A stretch of 50,553 nt of DNA. Origin: Gammaproteobacteria bacterium (GTDB lineage: Bacteria; Pseudomonadota; Gammaproteobacteria; Enterobacterales; Alteromonadaceae). The translations under genes and the position numbers were made by a program. The stretch spans positions 1 to 50,553 of the forward strand of contig JAHJZX010000044.1 of the NCBI GenBank assembly GCA_018826295.1, written 5' to 3'. Shown piece after piece: positions 13,797-22,966 of this stretch (the first letter of the stretch is position 1; every line of letters begins with the position of its first letter). Under the pieces are notes generated by a model. The model had not been told where the DNA came from and made no database searches. It saw nothing but the letters and a program-made list of their open reading frames with translations.

Positions 13797-15326
13797 ATGC
13801 CAAAGTTAATAGTCGTACTAGGCGACCAGCTAAGCCCCGCCTTAGCCAGCCTGCAACAATTGCAACCAGACGACGTTATTTTGCTGGCCGAAGTCGCCAG
13901 CGAAGCCAGTTATGTCAGGCATCACAAGCATAAGATAATTCTACTATTTAGTGCCATGCGCCACTTTGCTACAACGCTGCAGCAGCTGGGTTACCCGTTG
14001 TGTTACATCCGTTATGGTAGCGTACCGCATCTAAGCACTATGACAGATGCTGTGCAGTTTGCGCTGGCACAACACACTGATCTTACCAGCGTAGTCATTA
14101 CCGAATGCGGTGAATACCGCTTGCAGCAGGAGATTTTAAGCTGGCAGCACCAACTATCGCTGCCGGTACACATTCTCAGCGATGACCGTTTTATCTGTGA
14201 TCTGCCGCGCTTTTCCCGTTGGGCTAAAGGTAAAAAGCAGCTACGGATGGAGTACTTTTATCGGGAAATGCGTCGCTACACAGGCTTATTAATGCAAGCA
14301 GAGACACCAGAGGGCGGTAAATGGAACTATGATGCTGACAATCGCAAAACCTGGCCCGATAAACTCCAGCCCACTGCGCCCTTGAGCTTCCCCCCAGATG
14401 ACATTACAGCCGACGTTATTGCACTGGTTAAACAGCATTTTGCTGACAATATGGGCCGCGCTGAAAACTTTCACTATGCCGTATGCGGCAAAGATGCCCG
14501 GCAGGCCTTTTTACATTTTGTGCAGCACCAATTGCCACAGTTTGGTGACTATCAGGATGCGATGCGGCTGGAGCAGCCCTTTTTGCAACACAGCATTTGT
14601 TCCGTGTATTTAAACTGTGGTTTGCTGGATGTACGCTGGATGTGCAACAAAGTACAGCAGGCCTATCAGCAAGGCCTGGTGCCGCTTAATGCCGCCGAAG
14701 GTTTTATCCGGCAATTAATTGGCTGGCGCGAGTATGTCCGTGGGTTATATTGGTTGCTGATGCCCAATTACAAACAGCGTAATACCCTGGAAGCCACACG
14801 TGCACTGCCCGGCTTTTACTGGCACGGCCAAACTAAAATGCGCTGTATGCAGCAGGCGGTTCAAAGCACAATTGAGCATGCGTACTCACACCATATTCAG
14901 CGTTTAATGATCACCGGCAATTTTGCCCTGCTGGCCGGTTTATCGGTTGAGCAGGTTACCGACTGGTATCTGGCGGTGTATGCCGATGCTTATGAATGGG
15001 TAGAACTGCCCAATACGCTGGGTATGGCATTATTTGCCGACGGCGGTGTGCTGGCGTCTAAACCTTATGCCGCCAGTGGCGCTTACATTAACCGCATGAG
15101 TAACTATTGCAAGCACTGCGCTTACAATGTTAAGCGTACCACTGAAGCCGACGCCTGCCCGTTTAATGCTCTTTACTGGGACTTTTTGCAGCGCAACCAG
15201 GCTGTGCTGGCACAAAACCCTCGCTTAACTTTGGCGTACACTAACTGGCATAAGCGCAGCGACACTGATAAAGCCGCTATTCTGGCCAAGGCGGCGGATA
15301 CACTGATAAAGCTGGAGCAGTTATGA
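13797..15326 (+). CDS. FeS-type cryptochrome/photolyase (PhrB-like)
   Basis: A 509-aa protein of the deoxyribodipyrimidine photolyase-related family (FeS-BCP, prokaryotic (6-4) photolyases), close to the usual 500-515 aa. The N-terminal Rossmann-like antenna domain begins KLIVVLGDQLSPAL. The FAD domain follows, with FIRQLIGWREYVRGLYW (about 303-319). Cysteines for the 4Fe-4S cluster are seen in MRCMQQ (about 349) and in SNYCKHCAYN and EADACPFNALYW (about 436-455). Product would repair UV lesions with blue light. The ATG at 13797 fits the family start; a GTG three codons earlier is possible and neither has a strong ribosome site. No partner gene lies in the same transcription unit; the 100 bp after it hold no gene. 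Confidence 0.9.
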   Translation: MPKLIVVLGDQLSPALASLQQLQPDDVILLAEVASEASYVRHHKHKIILLFSAMRHFATTLQQLGYPLCYIRYGSVPHLSTMTDAVQFALAQHTDLTSVVITECGEYRLQQEILSWQHQLSLPVHILSDDRFICDLPRFSRWAKGKKQLRMEYFYREMRRYTGLLMQAETPEGGKWNYDADNRKTWPDKLQPTAPLSFPPDDITADVIALVKQHFADNMGRAENFHYAVCGKDARQAFLHFVQHQLPQFGDYQDAMRLEQPFLQHSICSVYLNCGLLDVRWMCNKVQQAYQQGLVPLNAAEGFIRQLIGWREYVRGLYWLLMPNYKQRNTLEATRALPGFYWHGQTKMRCMQQAVQSTIEHAYSHHIQRLMITGNFALLAGLSVEQVTDWYLAVYADAYEWVELPNTLGMALFADGGVLASKPYAASGAYINRMSNYCKHCAYNVKRTTEADACPFNALYWDFLQRNQAVLAQNPRLTLAYTNWHKRSDTDKAAILAKAADTLIKLEQL

Positions 15327-15427
15327 ACCTTATTCGATTTAACGACACTTAGAGGCCGCATGCACCCTCTACTAAAGTGTCCGGCAACGCCACGACCACT
15401 TGGCTAAGTTATGATTAGTCGTTAATG

Positions 15428-16324
15428 CTACTGCGATCGCAGCGTCGTTGGCGTTTGTTGCTCAAGCCACTTCACGGTTTGCCAAATGGCACTGATCGCC
15501 ATTTGCAGAAAATCAGGTTCTATTCTCTGCCAGGTATCCTGGGGCGTATGGTAATGCGGGTGATCCTGGCCACCAAAAAACAAATAAGCAATACCAGCCC
15601 GGTGGAATGGGCCATGATCACTGGCATTCGGCCAATCGTGACGTCCACTATCACGTGGTGAGCGCGTCAGGCCGCGGTGATGCAGAAACTGCAATTTGCT
15701 GTAGTTTTGTTCCAACTCTGCAATAAGCGCCGGATATCGTCTGGCGCCGGTAAGATATAGTTTGCCGCGCTTGTCTTGGCGACTAATCATATCCAGATTC
15801 AGGTTTAGCAGGATATTACTCAGTGGCACCGCTGGTGCAGCAACAAAGGCTTTACTGCCATAGAGGCCGCTTTCTTCAGCATCGGTAGCAATAAAAATAT
15901 AAGAATATACCGGACAACTTTGTGTTAAGCGCGCGGCCAACTCCAGCATCGCTGCAACACCCGATGCATTATCATCTGCACCATGATAAATTTTACCGCC
16001 ACTTTGACCTAAATGGTCATAGTGCGCCGTTACCGCAATATAGTGTTGTGAATAACGGCAACCAGGCACAACCCCGATAACATTAACGCCGGTTTTTTGT
16101 GGTAAACGGGAATAAACAAAGCTTTGCTGATAACCATCGCCAACAGTTTGCAAACCCAATTCGCTGTAGCGTTGGCTAATAAACTGTCTGGCAAGCTCAG
16201 CACCTGCCGTTGCGGTTTTCCGGCCCTGCATACTAGCTGCACTTAATTGCTGTATATCGGTTAATACCCGGGCTTGCAGGCCCCCCGCCACAGCGAGAAA
16301 TAACAACAGTAATATACAACGCAT
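15428..16324 (-). CDS. Secreted M28 family zinc aminopeptidase
   Basis: A 298-aa exported peptidase. A signal peptide covers about 1-18 (MRCILLLLFLAVAGGLQA). The M28 metal ligands are visible: His and Asp in AHYDHLG (about 98-104), GADDNASG (about 114-121, bridging Asp), DAEESG (about 146-151, catalytic and metal Glu) and the final His in YHTPQDTW (about 267-274). No extra C-terminal domain. It starts 2 bp after the stop of the upstream lipoprotein gene, so the two are probably one operon. It probably degrades peptides in the periplasm or outside the cell; the substrate is unknown. Confidence 0.9.
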   Translation of the reverse strand: MRCILLLLFLAVAGGLQARVLTDIQQLSAASMQGRKTATAGAELARQFISQRYSELGLQTVGDGYQQSFVYSRLPQKTGVNVIGVVPGCRYSQHYIAVTAHYDHLGQSGGKIYHGADDNASGVAAMLELAARLTQSCPVYSYIFIATDAEESGLYGSKAFVAAPAVPLSNILLNLNLDMISRQDKRGKLYLTGARRYPALIAELEQNYSKLQFLHHRGLTRSPRDSGRHDWPNASDHGPFHRAGIAYLFFGGQDHPHYHTPQDTWQRIEPDFLQMAISAIWQTVKWLEQQTPTTLRSQ

Positions 16325-16326
16325 AA

Positions 16327-17499
16327 CTAGTTTGCAGGCCGGCGTAATTTGATTGCTTCCAATTTGGCGTAGTAGCGTGGCCGCAAATTAACCGGTGCTA
16401 ACTCAGAGGCTTTTAGCAGCACCTGACGTGCCAGCTCTGACTGACTATTGCGGTAGTAAGCCAAAGCCAGCTCTAATTGCAGCTGATGTAGATATGGCGC
16501 TTGCTCTGCAGCTTTTTTTAGGAATGTGATGGCGTCAGTATATTGCTGTTGTTGCAGTGCTGTTTTACCAAACAGATACCATAGATAAGGATCGTGCTCA
16601 TCAAGCGATATCAGAGACTGTAACAGTAGCTGAGCAGCTGCGGTATCTCCCTTGCTTTGTTTTAACAATGCATAATTACTAATCAATGTGGCTTTATCTG
16701 CTGATATATCTAAACCATAACGGTAATACTGCTCTGCCAGCACCGTCTCATCCAGATGTCGGTGCACTAAAGCTGTCAAATTGATAATAGCCCCATACGA
16801 AGGGGCATATTCCAATGCCACTTTCAACAATGCCAAAGCTTGCTGATATTGTTCTGCCAACAATGCATCTGCAGCAAGGTTACGGTAAAACATAGCAATA
16901 AAAGTATGCTGTGATATTCGAGGGCCCGTTATATCTCCAGCCGCAGGCATATAGTCAACTACTATTGACGGCTTGCTAAAGTAGATTTCTCCCTTTTGTG
17001 CTACGAAATCCGGATTATACAAAAACGTTCTGACATGATCGGACGACAGCATAAAATCATCTTTAATACTGTAAACCGGCGCCGACACTATAGTCTGAAA
17101 CTCTATTTCCACTCCGGCTAAATCAGCTAAAGCTTTAGTCAGTACAGCCAGTGAAATACAATTGCCACTTTTTAGGGCATAAGCTTCTGAGGCCGTGTAG
17201 TTATTACCCTGGTAGTCAAAACCCGACAAATGCCGTTCCAAAAAATTATACACCCGACGATGGGCTTCAATATGTTGCTGCTCAGGAGCATGGAAGTAAG
17301 CGAGAAACTCAGCTTGCTGCTGTGCTGATAATGAAAAAATATCTTCCAGCGTCGGCACAGGTGCAACTGCTGATTGCAACAATTTGGAATAGGGTAAAAC
17401 TGCAGTCTTAGCGGGAGCCTGCTGCACTGAACTACAAGCACTAAGCAACCCTGTGCTAGCACTCAGAAGCAACAACGCGCTTAAAACACCTGTACGCAT
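16327..17499 (-). CDS. Lipoprotein with transglutaminase-like and TPR regions
   Basis: A 390-aa lipoprotein with a signal peptide ending in the lipobox LLSAC (Cys about 22). Residues about 85-190 look like a bacterial transglutaminase-like (papain fold) domain: the Cys in LKSGNCISLAVLTKALADL (about 112) and the His in SSDHVRTFLYN (about 153) are placed as in that family. From about 210 to the end, TPR-type helices follow (for example YDPYLWYLF-like units and ALAYYRNSQSELARQVL). Such proteins are common in Alteromonadales and their function is unknown; peptide or cell-wall processing is plausible. The M28 peptidase gene follows after 2 bp. The third catalytic Asp is probably in the short segment after the His. 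Confidence 0.75.
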   Translation of the reverse strand: MRTGVLSALLLLSASTGLLSACSSVQQAPAKTAVLPYSKLLQSAVAPVPTLEDIFSLSAQQQAEFLAYFHAPEQQHIEAHRRVYNFLERHLSGFDYQGNNYTASEAYALKSGNCISLAVLTKALADLAGVEIEFQTIVSAPVYSIKDDFMLSSDHVRTFLYNPDFVAQKGEIYFSKPSIVVDYMPAAGDITGPRISQHTFIAMFYRNLAADALLAEQYQQALALLKVALEYAPSYGAIINLTALVHRHLDETVLAEQYYRYGLDISADKATLISNYALLKQSKGDTAAAQLLLQSLISLDEHDPYLWYLFGKTALQQQQYTDAITFLKKAAEQAPYLHQLQLELALAYYRNSQSELARQVLLKASELAPVNLRPRYYAKLEAIKLRRPAN

Positions 17500-17531
17500 C
17501 GCAAACCAACGTTAATTAAACATGGACCCTG

Positions 17532-17885
<354 letters not shown>

Positions 17886-18019
17886 TTAAGCCGCAGTATT
17901 GCTGGCAGTATAATACAAGCCAGGTGGTGGTTCAGCAGTTAATGCTGAAGAATCACTTGATCCGGCAAGGGTAAAGCACGGTAAGATAGGCAAATATTCT
18001 CAGCAGAGGCTTAACAGGA

Positions 18020-18847
18020 ATGAATGCAGCACAGATTATTGCCGAAATGCGGGTGTTACCGCAGATCGACGCGGAATTTGAAATTCGCCGTCGGGTAGAT
18101 TTTATAAAACAACGCCTGATAGCCTCAGGCATGAAGACACTGGTATTGGGAATTAGTGGTGGCATAGATTCCACCACCTGTGGCCGGTTGGCACAGCTGG
18201 CCATAAATGAACTGAACCAAGGCGATAGCGGCTATCAATTTATTGCCGTGCGTCTGCCGTATGCAGCCCAGCAAGACGAAGCAGAAGCACAACTGGCTGT
18301 CGATTTTATTCAGCCGAGCAAAGCTATCACGGTTAACATTCAAGCTGCCGCCGATGCTATTCATCAGGCAAGCTGGAGTGCGATGGCCGCGATGGGGCTG
18401 GCGACGGCCACAGCAGCACAGGCCGATTTTGCCAAAGGCAATGTAAAGGCGCGTAGCCGGATGGTAGTGCAGTATCATATTGCCGCCTTGCTCGGTGGGC
18501 TGGTGTTAGGCACAGATCATTCCGCCGAAAATATTACCGGCTTTTACACCAAATGGGGCGATGGCGCCTGTGATCTGGCTCCGTTGTTTGGCTTAAGCAA
18601 ACGCCAGGTACGCTTGCTGGGCAAAACGCTGGGGGCTCCGGACATATTAGTGGGCAAAGTGCCAACGGCAGATTTAGAATGCCTGGCACCACAAAAAGCC
18701 GACGAAACCGCGCTGGGTCTGAGCTATGAACAAATTGATGATTTTCTTGAAGCCAAGACAGTAGCAAAAGAAGTTAGCGACAGGCTGATAGCTATCTATT
18801 TGAAAACACAGCATAAGCGCCAGCCAATTCCTACTATTTACGATTAA
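18020..18847 (+). CDS. nadE: Ammonia-dependent NAD+ synthetase
   Basis: A 275-aa NAD+ synthetase that amidates deamido-NAD+ with ammonia and ATP, the last step of NAD synthesis. The short form without a glutaminase domain is the same size as E. coli NadE. The PP-loop motif GISGGIDST lies at 44-52; further family stretches are [19 protein letters not shown] (about 172-190) and [15 protein letters not shown] (about 216-230). The C-terminus ends [10 protein letters not shown], typical for NadE. GAGG lies 10 bp before the ATG. A strong terminator follows. Its divergent position next to glnB is common in related genomes. Confidence 0.96.
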   Translation: MNAAQIIAEMRVLPQIDAEFEIRRRVDFIKQRLIASGMKTLVLGISGGIDSTTCGRLAQLAINELNQGDSGYQFIAVRLPYAAQQDEAEAQLAVDFIQPSKAITVNIQAAADAIHQASWSAMAAMGLATATAAQADFAKGNVKARSRMVVQYHIAALLGGLVLGTDHSAENITGFYTKWGDGACDLAPLFGLSKRQVRLLGKTLGAPDILVGKVPTADLECLAPQKADETALGLSYEQIDDFLEAKTVAKEVSDRLIAIYLKTQHKRQPIPTIYD

Positions 18848-18874
18848 CATCGCCTTTAGCCCGCGCTAAAACAG

Positions 18875-18905
18875 GCTGCATTAAAACCTTAATGCAGCTT
18901 TTAAT
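18875..18905 (+). terminator. Rho-independent terminator after nadE
   Basis: A perfect 10-bp stem GCTGCATTAA/TTAATGCAGC with an AACC loop is followed by TTTTAATTT. It separates nadE from the fimT-like gene 53 bp further on. Confidence 0.88.
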
Positions 18906-18957
18906 TTACAAAAATTAAACCATACTTATTGCTGTATCCAAAAAGCAAGGAATAGCT

Positions 18958-19467
18958 ATGCGGGCTTATAAACAACGGGCATTTAGTTTGCCGGAACTCA
19001 TGGTAACTCTGGCCGTTCTCATTTTGCTGGCGACTATCGCCGTACCGGCTATGGCTGCTTTTATCGACTTTCAGCGGGCTCAGGCCTATATGCGTCAGTT
19101 TAGTCAGCATCTGGCCTTTGCCCGGGTTGCCGCAGCCAGCAGTAACTTGCCGGTGCAATTATGCCCACAACAGGCTGGCCAGTGTCAGAATAATTGGCAG
19201 CAACTACCGTTACAGCTATCACTGCTGTACCCTGGCAGCAATGACAGCAAGTTACTACGTGAAATTGCACCGCCGGCTCAGCAGCACAAACTACTGTATA
19301 ACCGCGAACGGCTCACTTTTCGCCGTGATGGCAGTTTAAATGGCTTTGAAAACGGCACTTTTTATTATTGTGGCAAAGCAGGCAGCGACTGGCATTTTCG
19401 CCTGGTGCTTAACCAGGCGGGGCGTAACCGCTTAAGCCATCAAACCACCGCTTGCCCGGCACACTAG
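18958..19467 (+). CDS. FimT/GspH-type pseudopilin, set A
   Basis: A 169-aa type IV minor pilin (FimT/FimU/GspH type), processed by the prepilin peptidase PilD and placed near the pilus tip. The leader ends in RAFSLPELMV: cleavage would occur after Ala rather than the usual Gly, with Glu at +5, followed by a hydrophobic helix to about residue 38. The soluble part has a GspH-like end with Cys in LCPQQAGQC and YYCGKAG. The ATG has AAGGA 7 bp upstream. It is the only pilin gene in this region on the + strand and faces the rest of set A; the missing fimT of that operon is probably this gene, moved or inverted. A 130-bp TA-flanked element sits directly at its stop. Confidence 0.85.
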   Translation: MRAYKQRAFSLPELMVTLAVLILLATIAVPAMAAFIDFQRAQAYMRQFSQHLAFARVAAASSNLPVQLCPQQAGQCQNNWQQLPLQLSLLYPGSNDSKLLREIAPPAQQHKLLYNRERLTFRRDGSLNGFENGTFYYCGKAGSDWHFRLVLNQAGRNRLSHQTTACPAH

Positions 19468-19596
19468 GGCTTGTTGACATGTCGAGATTACATTTTGTTC
19501 GCTCTGACGGCGTTCTGAACGCGAGACGGGGAGCGAAGTTTAGTCATTCTCCATAAGCGACGAGCGACAAAGTGCAGAGCGCCGTCAGACAAACCC
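19467..19596. mobile_element. 130-bp TA-flanked MITE-like element
   Basis: The segment lies between the converging ends of fimT and pilE of set A. Its ends GGGCTTGT and ACAAACCC are inverted copies with one mismatch, and an inner perfect inverted repeat TCTGACGGCG/CGCCGTCAGA lies inside. It is flanked on both sides by TA (19465-19466 and 19597-19598), the target duplicated by IS630/Tc1-type transposons. The first and last bases take part in the stop codons of the two genes. No coding capacity. Alternative: a REP-like bidirectional terminator without transposon origin. Confidence 0.6.
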
Positions 19597-20021
19597 TAAT
19601 GCCAGCAACTCAAGTACTGCGGGCTTTGCACGTTACGCTGACCAAAATGGTTAAGCGTGAATTCGGCGCAGTCCGAATCTGCCTGCTGCAAACCTATAGC
19701 TGTCGCACTTAACAGATAGCCCTGAGCTTCAGCTTCCAGTGTAATCTGATAGCGATAACGGCCAGACTGCTGCAAGCTTTGCCAGCCCAGCAGCGAGAAA
19801 TCGGCCGTGTAGCGGCCATAATCAGCAATATACTGCTCCTGCGCATTCGCCAACATATATAATTGGCTGCTGGCCTCCGCCCGGTAGGTGCGTAGCACAT
19901 AGCGCTGATACGACGGATAACAAATGCTCACCAGAATCGCCACTATGGCTACCGTTACCATCACCTCATGCAAAGTAAACGCATGTTGCGGTTTAGCCAG
20001 CTGCATCTTAGTGTGCGCCAT
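19596..20021 (-). CDS. PilE-type minor pilin, set A
   Basis: A 141-aa type IV pilin-like protein. The leader ends QHAFTLHEVMVTVAIVAIL: cleavage after Ala, Phe at +1 and Glu at +5. The N-terminal helix continues to PSYQRYVLRTYRAEASSQLY, the most typical stretch of the PilE family, and the C-terminal half has a Cys pair (SDCAEF and LSCWH) that should close the D-loop. It overlaps the upstream PilY1-like gene by 14 bp at the chosen ATG; a second ATG five codons later would remove the overlap, and neither has a clear ribosome site. Last gene of the set A operon. Confidence 0.85.
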   Translation of the reverse strand: MAHTKMQLAKPQHAFTLHEVMVTVAIVAILVSICYPSYQRYVLRTYRAEASSQLYMLANAQEQYIADYGRYTADFSLLGWQSLQQSGRYRYQITLEAEAQGYLLSATAIGLQQADSDCAEFTLNHFGQRNVQSPQYLSCWH

Positions 20022-21084
20022 ATTCAGTCTGAAAAGTGGCTAGCCTGATCAACTGCGGAAACTGCGCCGCCGTTAGCGGCTCGGTGCAATCTGCGCACTC
20101 GGCAGATATCGCCTGCAATTCCGTTTCTAACGACTGCTTTAATTCGCCACGCTGCAATACCAATTGCAAGCCAGCATGTTCACTTTGCTCAAGTGCCAGC
20201 TCACCACTTTGTTGCAGTGCTACCGGCTTGGCACGTTGCGTATACACCAAGCCGGCATGATGCAGATGCAAAGCATGCAGTAAAGGCGCCGCATCTGCAG
20301 CCAATGTGCAGTCTGAGTCTGCTGTACCAGCCTTAGCTGACAACAGATAGACGACACCAGCATACACCTGAGGTTTGCTGATAAGTTGCCGTGGCAGTCT
20401 GACATACCAGCCAGATGATTGCTGCATTGCCATCCAAAGCTGCTCATCTATACCATGACGTTGCTCTTCTGCGGCTATACTGCTGCGATCTGTTAAATCA
20501 GATAACACAGCCACAGCAGCGCGCTGCGGGCGATGTTTTAACGCAATTACAATACTACTTTGCTGGCTATCAGACGCGGTTAGCAGCAGGGTAACTTGAT
20601 ACTGTAACTGGCCTGAAAGCGCCGGGGCACGGGTTTTAATCAATTGCAATGGCTGCTCAAACCTATACCCCAAGCCAGAAAAATCGGCTATCAGTTCAGG
20701 TGCAGCAAAACCACTGCGGCCCAGCCCAACAAACCACAGCAGGCCAGCGGCATCTATCAGGTACACAGCATCGGCAATACCGTCATAGTTATTATCCAGA
20801 ACCGCTGGCTGGGCCAGAATTGCACCGATTTGGCCACCGGTAACGGGCCATCGCTGCAACTGGTCAAGCAACTGCAGATTATTGGCATTGTACAAAGCCA
20901 ATACACCTGCCGCTGTGGGCGTCGCCAGGCTGAGATTATTATAAATAACCACCTGGCGAGGTTCAGCGCCTAAAATGGTTGCAGCCAATACAGCATTAAC
21001 CGGCTCAGCGGCTGACTGTAAACACGCCTGCAGCGGAAAACACAGCCCAAGAAAACTAAACAGCAGAGCTCTCCAACCAGACAT
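20008..21084 (-). CDS. Short PilY1-like lipoprotein, set A
   Basis: A 358-aa exported protein in the place of pilY1 between pilX and pilE. The ATG at 21084 has GAGGAG upstream and opens a signal peptide with a possible lipobox LQAC (Cys 21); the longer frame upstream runs through pilX and is not coding. Around 97-121 it has DNNYDGIADAVYLIDAAGLL, which parallels the calcium-binding and propeller segment DADGDGNLDWVFAGDLHGNI of the full PilY1 at 23398. The von Willebrand-like domain, its metal site and most of the beta-propeller are absent. Two Cys pairs are near the C-terminus (SDCTL, ECADC). It is probably a reduced PilY1 paralogue; the resemblance beyond the Asp motif is weak. Confidence 0.6.
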   Translation of the reverse strand: MSGWRALLFSFLGLCFPLQACLQSAAEPVNAVLAATILGAEPRQVVIYNNLSLATPTAAGVLALYNANNLQLLDQLQRWPVTGGQIGAILAQPAVLDNNYDGIADAVYLIDAAGLLWFVGLGRSGFAAPELIADFSGLGYRFEQPLQLIKTRAPALSGQLQYQVTLLLTASDSQQSSIVIALKHRPQRAAVAVLSDLTDRSSIAAEEQRHGIDEQLWMAMQQSSGWYVRLPRQLISKPQVYAGVVYLLSAKAGTADSDCTLAADAAPLLHALHLHHAGLVYTQRAKPVALQQSGELALEQSEHAGLQLVLQRGELKQSLETELQAISAECADCTEPLTAAQFPQLIRLATFQTEYGAH

Positions 21085-21088
21085 AGAC

Positions 21089-21448
21089 TCACTCCTCTGC
21101 CAGATTTTGCAGCAGCAATAAGCTGGAATATTCGATAAAAGCCTGACGATTAGCGCTAAATTGCTGCGACTCGTAACGAATAACAGCACACTGCAACACG
21201 CCCTCACTCCAGCCGGCATAAGCACCAGGACATTGCGCCAACAATTGTACCGGTATGGCCTGCCCGGCAACAGGCAACGCAGCCAGGTGTTGCTGCAGCG
21301 CCTGTTGCGAAAGTTGAAGTTGCTGTTGTGCCGCCAACGCACTTTTATGACTTAGCTGAGTCACCGTTAACATCGCCGTCAGCAGTAAACTCATTACCAT
21401 TAGTAGAATTAACGAAATTAGTAGTACTGCACCGCCTTGCCTTGTCAT
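21089..21448 (-). CDS. PilX-like minor pilin, set A
   Basis: A 119-aa minor pilin, shorter than the usual PilX (about 150-200). The N-terminus RQGGAVLLISLILLMVMSLL has the PilX pattern: Gly before a hydrophobic helix without the Glu at +5. The rest is Gln/Leu/Ala-rich helix (about 35-60) and a short C-terminal domain with two Cys (LAQCPG, LQCAV). It lies 4 bp before the short PilY1-like gene and 8 bp after pilW. PilX primes pilus assembly together with PilV, PilW and PilY1; a truncated globular part fits the reduced PilY1 of this set. Confidence 0.75.
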   Translation of the reverse strand: MTRQGGAVLLISLILLMVMSLLLTAMLTVTQLSHKSALAAQQQLQLSQQALQQHLAALPVAGQAIPVQLLAQCPGAYAGWSEGVLQCAVIRYESQQFSANRQAFIEYSSLLLLQNLAEE

Positions 21449-21456
21449 CGGCCACC

Positions 21457-22407
21457 TCAGTTCAAAGTTGCGTTGGAGAAATACACACTATTGCTTATCA
21501 GCAAACGACGATAATGATCATCAGGTGCGGTAAAGCGGTGCACACCCAATTGATAAGTCTGGTTATTGCGGTAATGGCTATCCGGCTGAGTTGAGCGTAA
21601 TAAAATATGATAACGAAGACTGACAACAGCGTTTCTTTGCCACAATTCTGCTGTCATTTGTTCGGTGGGTAACATGTAATTCAAACTGCCATCACCATCG
21701 GCATCCACCCCAAACTGAAAATGCATTCGTTCAACGCCATCAAGCACAGAATCGGTGCTAATCACCGCCTGGCCACTGTTGCTTCTGGCCAGCCGTTTGC
21801 GCATTAATACCGGCACCTCTGTATCGTCATGTTGCTGGGTTTGCAGATAGAGCACCAAGTGCTGATACGGAAAATAATCCAGCGCCGGGTTTAACTCGGC
21901 ACTGCCACTATCGACAAAGCGGGCATGTTGCCAGTCGGTTTCAACATAAAAACGGTTTTGCCGCATAGCAGCAGGCACAGCATATTGCCCAAGCAAGCGT
22001 TTAACCTGCAGTAATTCAGAGCCGGCTATCGGCTGGCTTACACAATCCAACGGCCGGCCCGGCTGCACTTTCTCGGCATACAAGGTTACAAAAGACTGCC
22101 CTGGCCGTGGAAAGCTACCGCTATCAAGCCCTGCTTTAGCGCAGTCAGCTATAGGCGGCGCTAAGGCGGCGGCCTGCAATATGTCATCAAGATCTGAGCG
22201 GCCGCCCCAAAAGCCAACGTTTGCCAGTTCATTGTGCAGTAAATTCATCACTAGCTGGGCATTTTGCTGCAACTGTGCCAATTGCTGGGTTTGCCGTACA
22301 GACCGGCTAAGGCTGCCAAAAGCGGTAAAAGTAACACCGAGTAAAAACGTCGCCAGCAGCAGCGCTATCATCAGCTCAGTTAAGGTAAGCCCTTTACATT
22401 TGTGCAT
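21457..22407 (-). CDS. PilW-type minor pilin, set A
   Basis: A 316-aa minor pilin, usual PilW length. The leader is short (MHKCKG), then LTLTELMIALLLATFLLGVT with Glu at +5, followed by helix residues LSRSVRQTQQLAQLQQNAQL and the PilW hallmark LLHNELANVGFWGG (about 55-68). A C-terminal beta-rich domain (to VYFSNATLN) is typical. It starts 3 bp after the pilV stop and should be translationally coupled. Compared with PilW of set B it has a similar size but clearly different sequence, so the two sets diverged long ago. Confidence 0.88.
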   Translation of the reverse strand: MHKCKGLTLTELMIALLLATFLLGVTFTAFGSLSRSVRQTQQLAQLQQNAQLVMNLLHNELANVGFWGGRSDLDDILQAAALAPPIADCAKAGLDSGSFPRPGQSFVTLYAEKVQPGRPLDCVSQPIAGSELLQVKRLLGQYAVPAAMRQNRFYVETDWQHARFVDSGSAELNPALDYFPYQHLVLYLQTQQHDDTEVPVLMRKRLARSNSGQAVISTDSVLDGVERMHFQFGVDADGDGSLNYMLPTEQMTAELWQRNAVVSLRYHILLRSTQPDSHYRNNQTYQLGVHRFTAPDDHYRRLLISNSVYFSNATLN

Positions 22408-22410
22408 AAC

Positions 22411-22905
22411 TTAACCTGCAGCAATGACAAAGTGACTACGCCCCGCTCCCGGCTGACATCCCTGGGCACGGCCTTGCTGCGTTTGGCTAACAGAGCGCCA
22501 GCTAACAGCAAGTGATACAGCCCCACCCGACTGCTGCAAACAAAATTCAGCATCAGGCAGCGGTGCACCCGCTTCAGGTTTTAACAATTCAAACCATTGT
22601 TGTAGTTGCACTGCAGCTACCTGGCTAGCAGTACAGGGTTGGGTAGGAGAACACTCGGGTGCGGCTGGAATTTCTGACTGCAGATGTAGACCTGAACCTA
22701 TAACATTGGCCAAGGCACTGTTGCTTTGCATTTCCTGCACCAGCGCATTACCAAGCGCCAGCGCCTGAGTACGGTAAGTGGCGTCACGCACTTGCTTTAA
22801 AGCCAGTGTCTGTGCCGCCAATACACCAAGTAAACCGATGTTAAGTACCAGTAGGGTTACCAGTACCTCCGTCAGGGTAAAGCCATGTTGTAACCGCATA
22901 TCCAT
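22411..22905 (-). CDS. PilV-type minor pilin, set A
   Basis: A 164-aa minor pilin. The leader MDMRLQHG is cleaved before FTLTEVLVTLLVLNIGLLGV, with Glu at +5 and the typical PilV helix continuing to LAAQTLALKQVRDATYRTQA. A Cys-containing C-terminal domain follows. It is the first gene of set A and begins only 61 bp after the end of set B pilE, so set A may be read through from set B. Two in-frame ATG codons lie two residues apart; TTGGG supports the first. Confidence 0.85.
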   Translation of the reverse strand: MDMRLQHGFTLTEVLVTLLVLNIGLLGVLAAQTLALKQVRDATYRTQALALGNALVQEMQSNSALANVIGSGLHLQSEIPAAPECSPTQPCTASQVAAVQLQQWFELLKPEAGAPLPDAEFCLQQSGGAVSLAVSWRSVSQTQQGRAQGCQPGAGRSHFVIAAG

Positions 22906-22966
22906 ATGCCCAAGGTTTTAATTTAACCTTAAAGTTACAACATTATTTCAAAAGATCAAATTTAAT

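Noticed and set aside
15327..15427. Possible short gene or terminator between the photolyase and the M28 peptidase
   Set aside because: Only a 9-codon frame and an imperfect ACACTTAG/CTAAAGTGT pairing without a T run are seen; support is too weak.
21085..21342. N-terminal extension of the short PilY1-like protein
   Set aside because: The extra 86 residues are antisense-like shadows read in another frame of pilX; the ATG at 21084 has a strong ribosome site and opens a signal peptide.
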